Positions 62,513 through 64,000 of a stretch of 64,000 bases of DNA are shown here, piece after piece. The translations under genes and the position numbers were made by a program. The DNA is from Pseudomonas aylmerensis (GTDB lineage Bacteria; Pseudomonadota; Gammaproteobacteria; Pseudomonadales; Pseudomonadaceae), in the NCBI RefSeq assembly GCF_001702265.1, contig NZ_MAUE01000045.1, positions 124,001 to 188,000 on the forward strand. Direction: 5' to 3'. A model generated the notes under the pieces. It ran no database searches, was not told the origin of the DNA, and saw only the letters and a program-made list of their open reading frames with translations. Positions within the stretch are counted from its first letter, which is position 1. Each line of letters starts with the position of its first letter.

Positions 62513-63196
62513 ATGCGAATTTTATTGGTTGAAGACAACCGCGATATTCTGGCCAACCTGGCGGATTACCTGGGGCTAAAAGGCTATACCGTCGACTGTG
62601 CGCAGGACGGTCTGTCGGGCCTGCACCTGGCCGCCACCGAACATTACGACTTGATCGTGCTCGACATCATGCTGCCCGGCATTGATGGCTACACATTGTG
62701 CAAACGCCTGCGCGAAGACGCGCGTCGCGACACGCCGGTGATCATGCTCACCGCCCGTGACCAGTTGGATGACCGGCTGCAGGGCTTCAAGTCCGGCGCC
62801 GATGACTACCTGCTCAAACCGTTTGCCCTGTCGGAATTGGCCGCGCGCATCGAAGCCGTGCTGCGCCGTGCCCAGGGTGGCGGTCGCCGTGCCCTGCAAG
62901 TGGGTGACCTGAGCTACGACCTCGACACCCTCGAAGTGACCCGCGAAGGGCGCCTGCTCAAGCTCAACCCGGTGGGCCTGAAACTGCTCGCGGTGCTGAT
63001 GCAGAAGAGCCCGCATGTACTGCGCCGGGAAATCCTCGAAGAGGCGCTGTGGGGCGATGACTGCCCGGACAGCGACAGCCTGCGCAGCCACGTGCACCAG
63101 TTGCGCCAAGTGATCGATAAGCCGTTCGCCAAGCCGTTGCTGCAGACGGTGCATGGTGTGGGCTATCGCCTGGCCGAGGGCCGAGATGGAGTTTAA
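62513..63196 (+). CDS. colR: Response regulator ColR
   Basis: A 227-residue OmpR-type regulator. The receiver domain (1-about 118) has the acidic pair Glu7-Asp8, phospho-acceptor Asp51 (LIVLDIMLPGIDGY), and Lys in YLLKPF. The winged helix (about 128-222) has EILEEALWGDDCPDSDSLRSHVHQLRQVIDKP. Together with ColS it controls membrane-related genes and protects against zinc, iron and other stress in P. putida. It overlaps colS by 11 bases. Confidence 0.93.
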   Translation: MRILLVEDNRDILANLADYLGLKGYTVDCAQDGLSGLHLAATEHYDLIVLDIMLPGIDGYTLCKRLREDARRDTPVIMLTARDQLDDRLQGFKSGADDYLLKPFALSELAARIEAVLRRAQGGGRRALQVGDLSYDLDTLEVTREGRLLKLNPVGLKLLAVLMQKSPHVLRREILEEALWGDDCPDSDSLRSHVHQLRQVIDKPFAKPLLQTVHGVGYRLAEGRDGV

Positions 63197-64000
63197 GCAA
63201 AGCCTTGCCCAGCGGATCATCATCGCCTTTGCCTTGATGAGCGCGTTGGTGGCGGGAGCCTTCGCCATGGGCATCGTCGCGACGGTGCACCTGGTAGAAG
63301 AGAAGTTGATTTCGGCAGGCCTCGGCGGTGACTTGCAACGCCTGTTGCTGATGGACACTGTCGAAGATTGGCGGCACCGACCCGAACCGGACCAGCTGTT
63401 TTACTTCAGCGGCGGGCCGGGCGATTTCGAATTGCCCAAGGACCTGCGGCATCTGGAACCGGGCTTTCATGAGGTGTTCCGCGAGGCGCTGTCGTACCAC
63501 GCCATGGTCGAAGTGGTCGATGGCCGCCGCTATGTGTTGCTGCAGGATCAGAGCGATTTCGAAGAGCGTGAGCGCGTATTGTTTGCGGTGGTGCTGGTGG
63601 GCTTCGTGCTCAGCCTGGCGCTGGCGGTATTCCTCGGCTGGGTGCTGGCGCGCAAGGTGATGGCGCCGGTGGTGCGCCTGGCCCGCCAGGTGCGACATCG
63701 CGATCAGTTGCTCGGTCTGGCGCCGCCGCTGGCGCCGGACTACGCGGCCGATGAAGTCGGTGAGTTGGCCGTGGCCTTCGATGCCACCCTCGGGCGTCTG
63801 CGCCAGGCGTTGTCCCGCGAGCAGTTGTTTACCAGCGATGTCAGTCACGAATTGCGCACGCCCTTGATGGTGCTGGCCAGCTCTTGCGAATTGTTGCTGG
63901 AAAACCCGGCCATCGATCAGCGCGGGCGCAATCAGGTTGAGCGCATCGCCCGGGCTTGTGAGGAGATGCGCGAACTGGTGCAGACCTTCCTGATGCTGGC
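63186..64000 (+). CDS. colS: Sensor histidine kinase ColS (5' part, cut by window end)
   Basis: The visible 271 residues begin at the ATG inside the end of colR (MEFKQSLAQRIIIAFALMSAL). Transmembrane segment 1 is about 11-33. A periplasmic part follows to about 130, and segment 2 is about 131-153 (VLFAVVLVGFVLSLALAVFL). A HAMP linker (KVMAPVVRLARQV) leads to the H-box SDVSHELRTPL with phospho-acceptor His221. The periplasmic part ends with an ExxE pair, Glu126 and Glu129, matching the metal-sensing motif known for ColS. The ATP-binding domain lies beyond the window. Confidence 0.92.
   Translation, partial: MEFKQSLAQRIIIAFALMSALVAGAFAMGIVATVHLVEEKLISAGLGGDLQRLLLMDTVEDWRHRPEPDQLFYFSGGPGDFELPKDLRHLEPGFHEVFREALSYHAMVEVVDGRRYVLLQDQSDFEERERVLFAVVLVGFVLSLALAVFLGWVLARKVMAPVVRLARQVRHRDQLLGLAPPLAPDYAADEVGELAVAFDATLGRLRQALSREQLFTSDVSHELRTPLMVLASSCELLLENPAIDQRGRNQVERIARACEEMRELVQTFLML

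Overview
The window is chromosomal DNA of a Pseudomonas, most likely of the P. fluorescens group. Supporting this are high GC with strong third-position bias, the gene orders ffh-rpsP-rimM-trmD-rplS and xerD-dsbC-hom-thrC, a nagE-nagF-(SIS deaminase)-nagA-nagR cluster, a colRS pair, and many REP/REPIN palindromes of the GGGAGC..GCTTGC type between genes. Most of the window is ordinary core genome. No CRISPR array, integrase, transposase or prophage was seen.

Layout. 1-6.3 kb: two REPINs, mltF, purL and a small NIF3-like gene. 6.3-13.5 kb: the accessory part, with a 1915-residue dermonecrotic-toxin-like protein on the minus strand and, divergent from it, a two-gene nucleotidyltransferase module bracketed by near-identical 39-bp direct repeats. 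13.6-21 kb: N-acetylglucosamine uptake and catabolism, with the GntR regulator and two candidate operators facing outward from it. 21-24.4 kb: an L,D-transpeptidase, two Nudix hydrolases, a gamma carbonic anhydrase, a DUF1289 protein and a VUT-family membrane protein. 24.5-29.5 kb: purT, an MHS-type transporter, a CNNM/CBS protein and a CcsA-like membrane protein. 29.7-33.4 kb: ffh and the rpsP operon. 33.4-38.7 kb: thioesterase, xerD, dsbC, hom and thrC. 38.7-42.5 kb: small orphan genes, a periplasmic binding-like protein, a CoA transferase and yaeQ. 42.7-48.5 kb: recJ and an aminoacyl-phosphatidylglycerol pair (mprF plus a VirJ/AcvB-like hydrolase). 48.8-49.2 kb: two initiator tRNAs. 49.5-57.9 kb: dinB, a lipoprotein, proS, ampG, an alkyltransferase-like gene, a DUF481 protein, a HugZ-like protein and fxsA. 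58-64 kb: groESL, an LTA-synthase-like membrane phosphotransferase, and colR-colS, with colS cut by the window end.

How the genes fit together. PurL and PurT act at neighbouring steps of purine synthesis. The nag cluster takes external GlcNAc to fructose-6-phosphate with its own fused phosphorelay protein. Hom and ThrC supply threonine. MltF, AmpG and the L,D-transpeptidase act on murein. MprF/VirJ, the LTA-synthase-like enzyme and ColRS all bear on envelope lipids and envelope stress.

The most unusual items are the tandemly duplicated TIKI/ChaN-like domain in the giant toxin, repeating at 318 residues, and the repeat-flanked two-gene module beside it. All family assignments come from reading motifs by eye; no database search was run.
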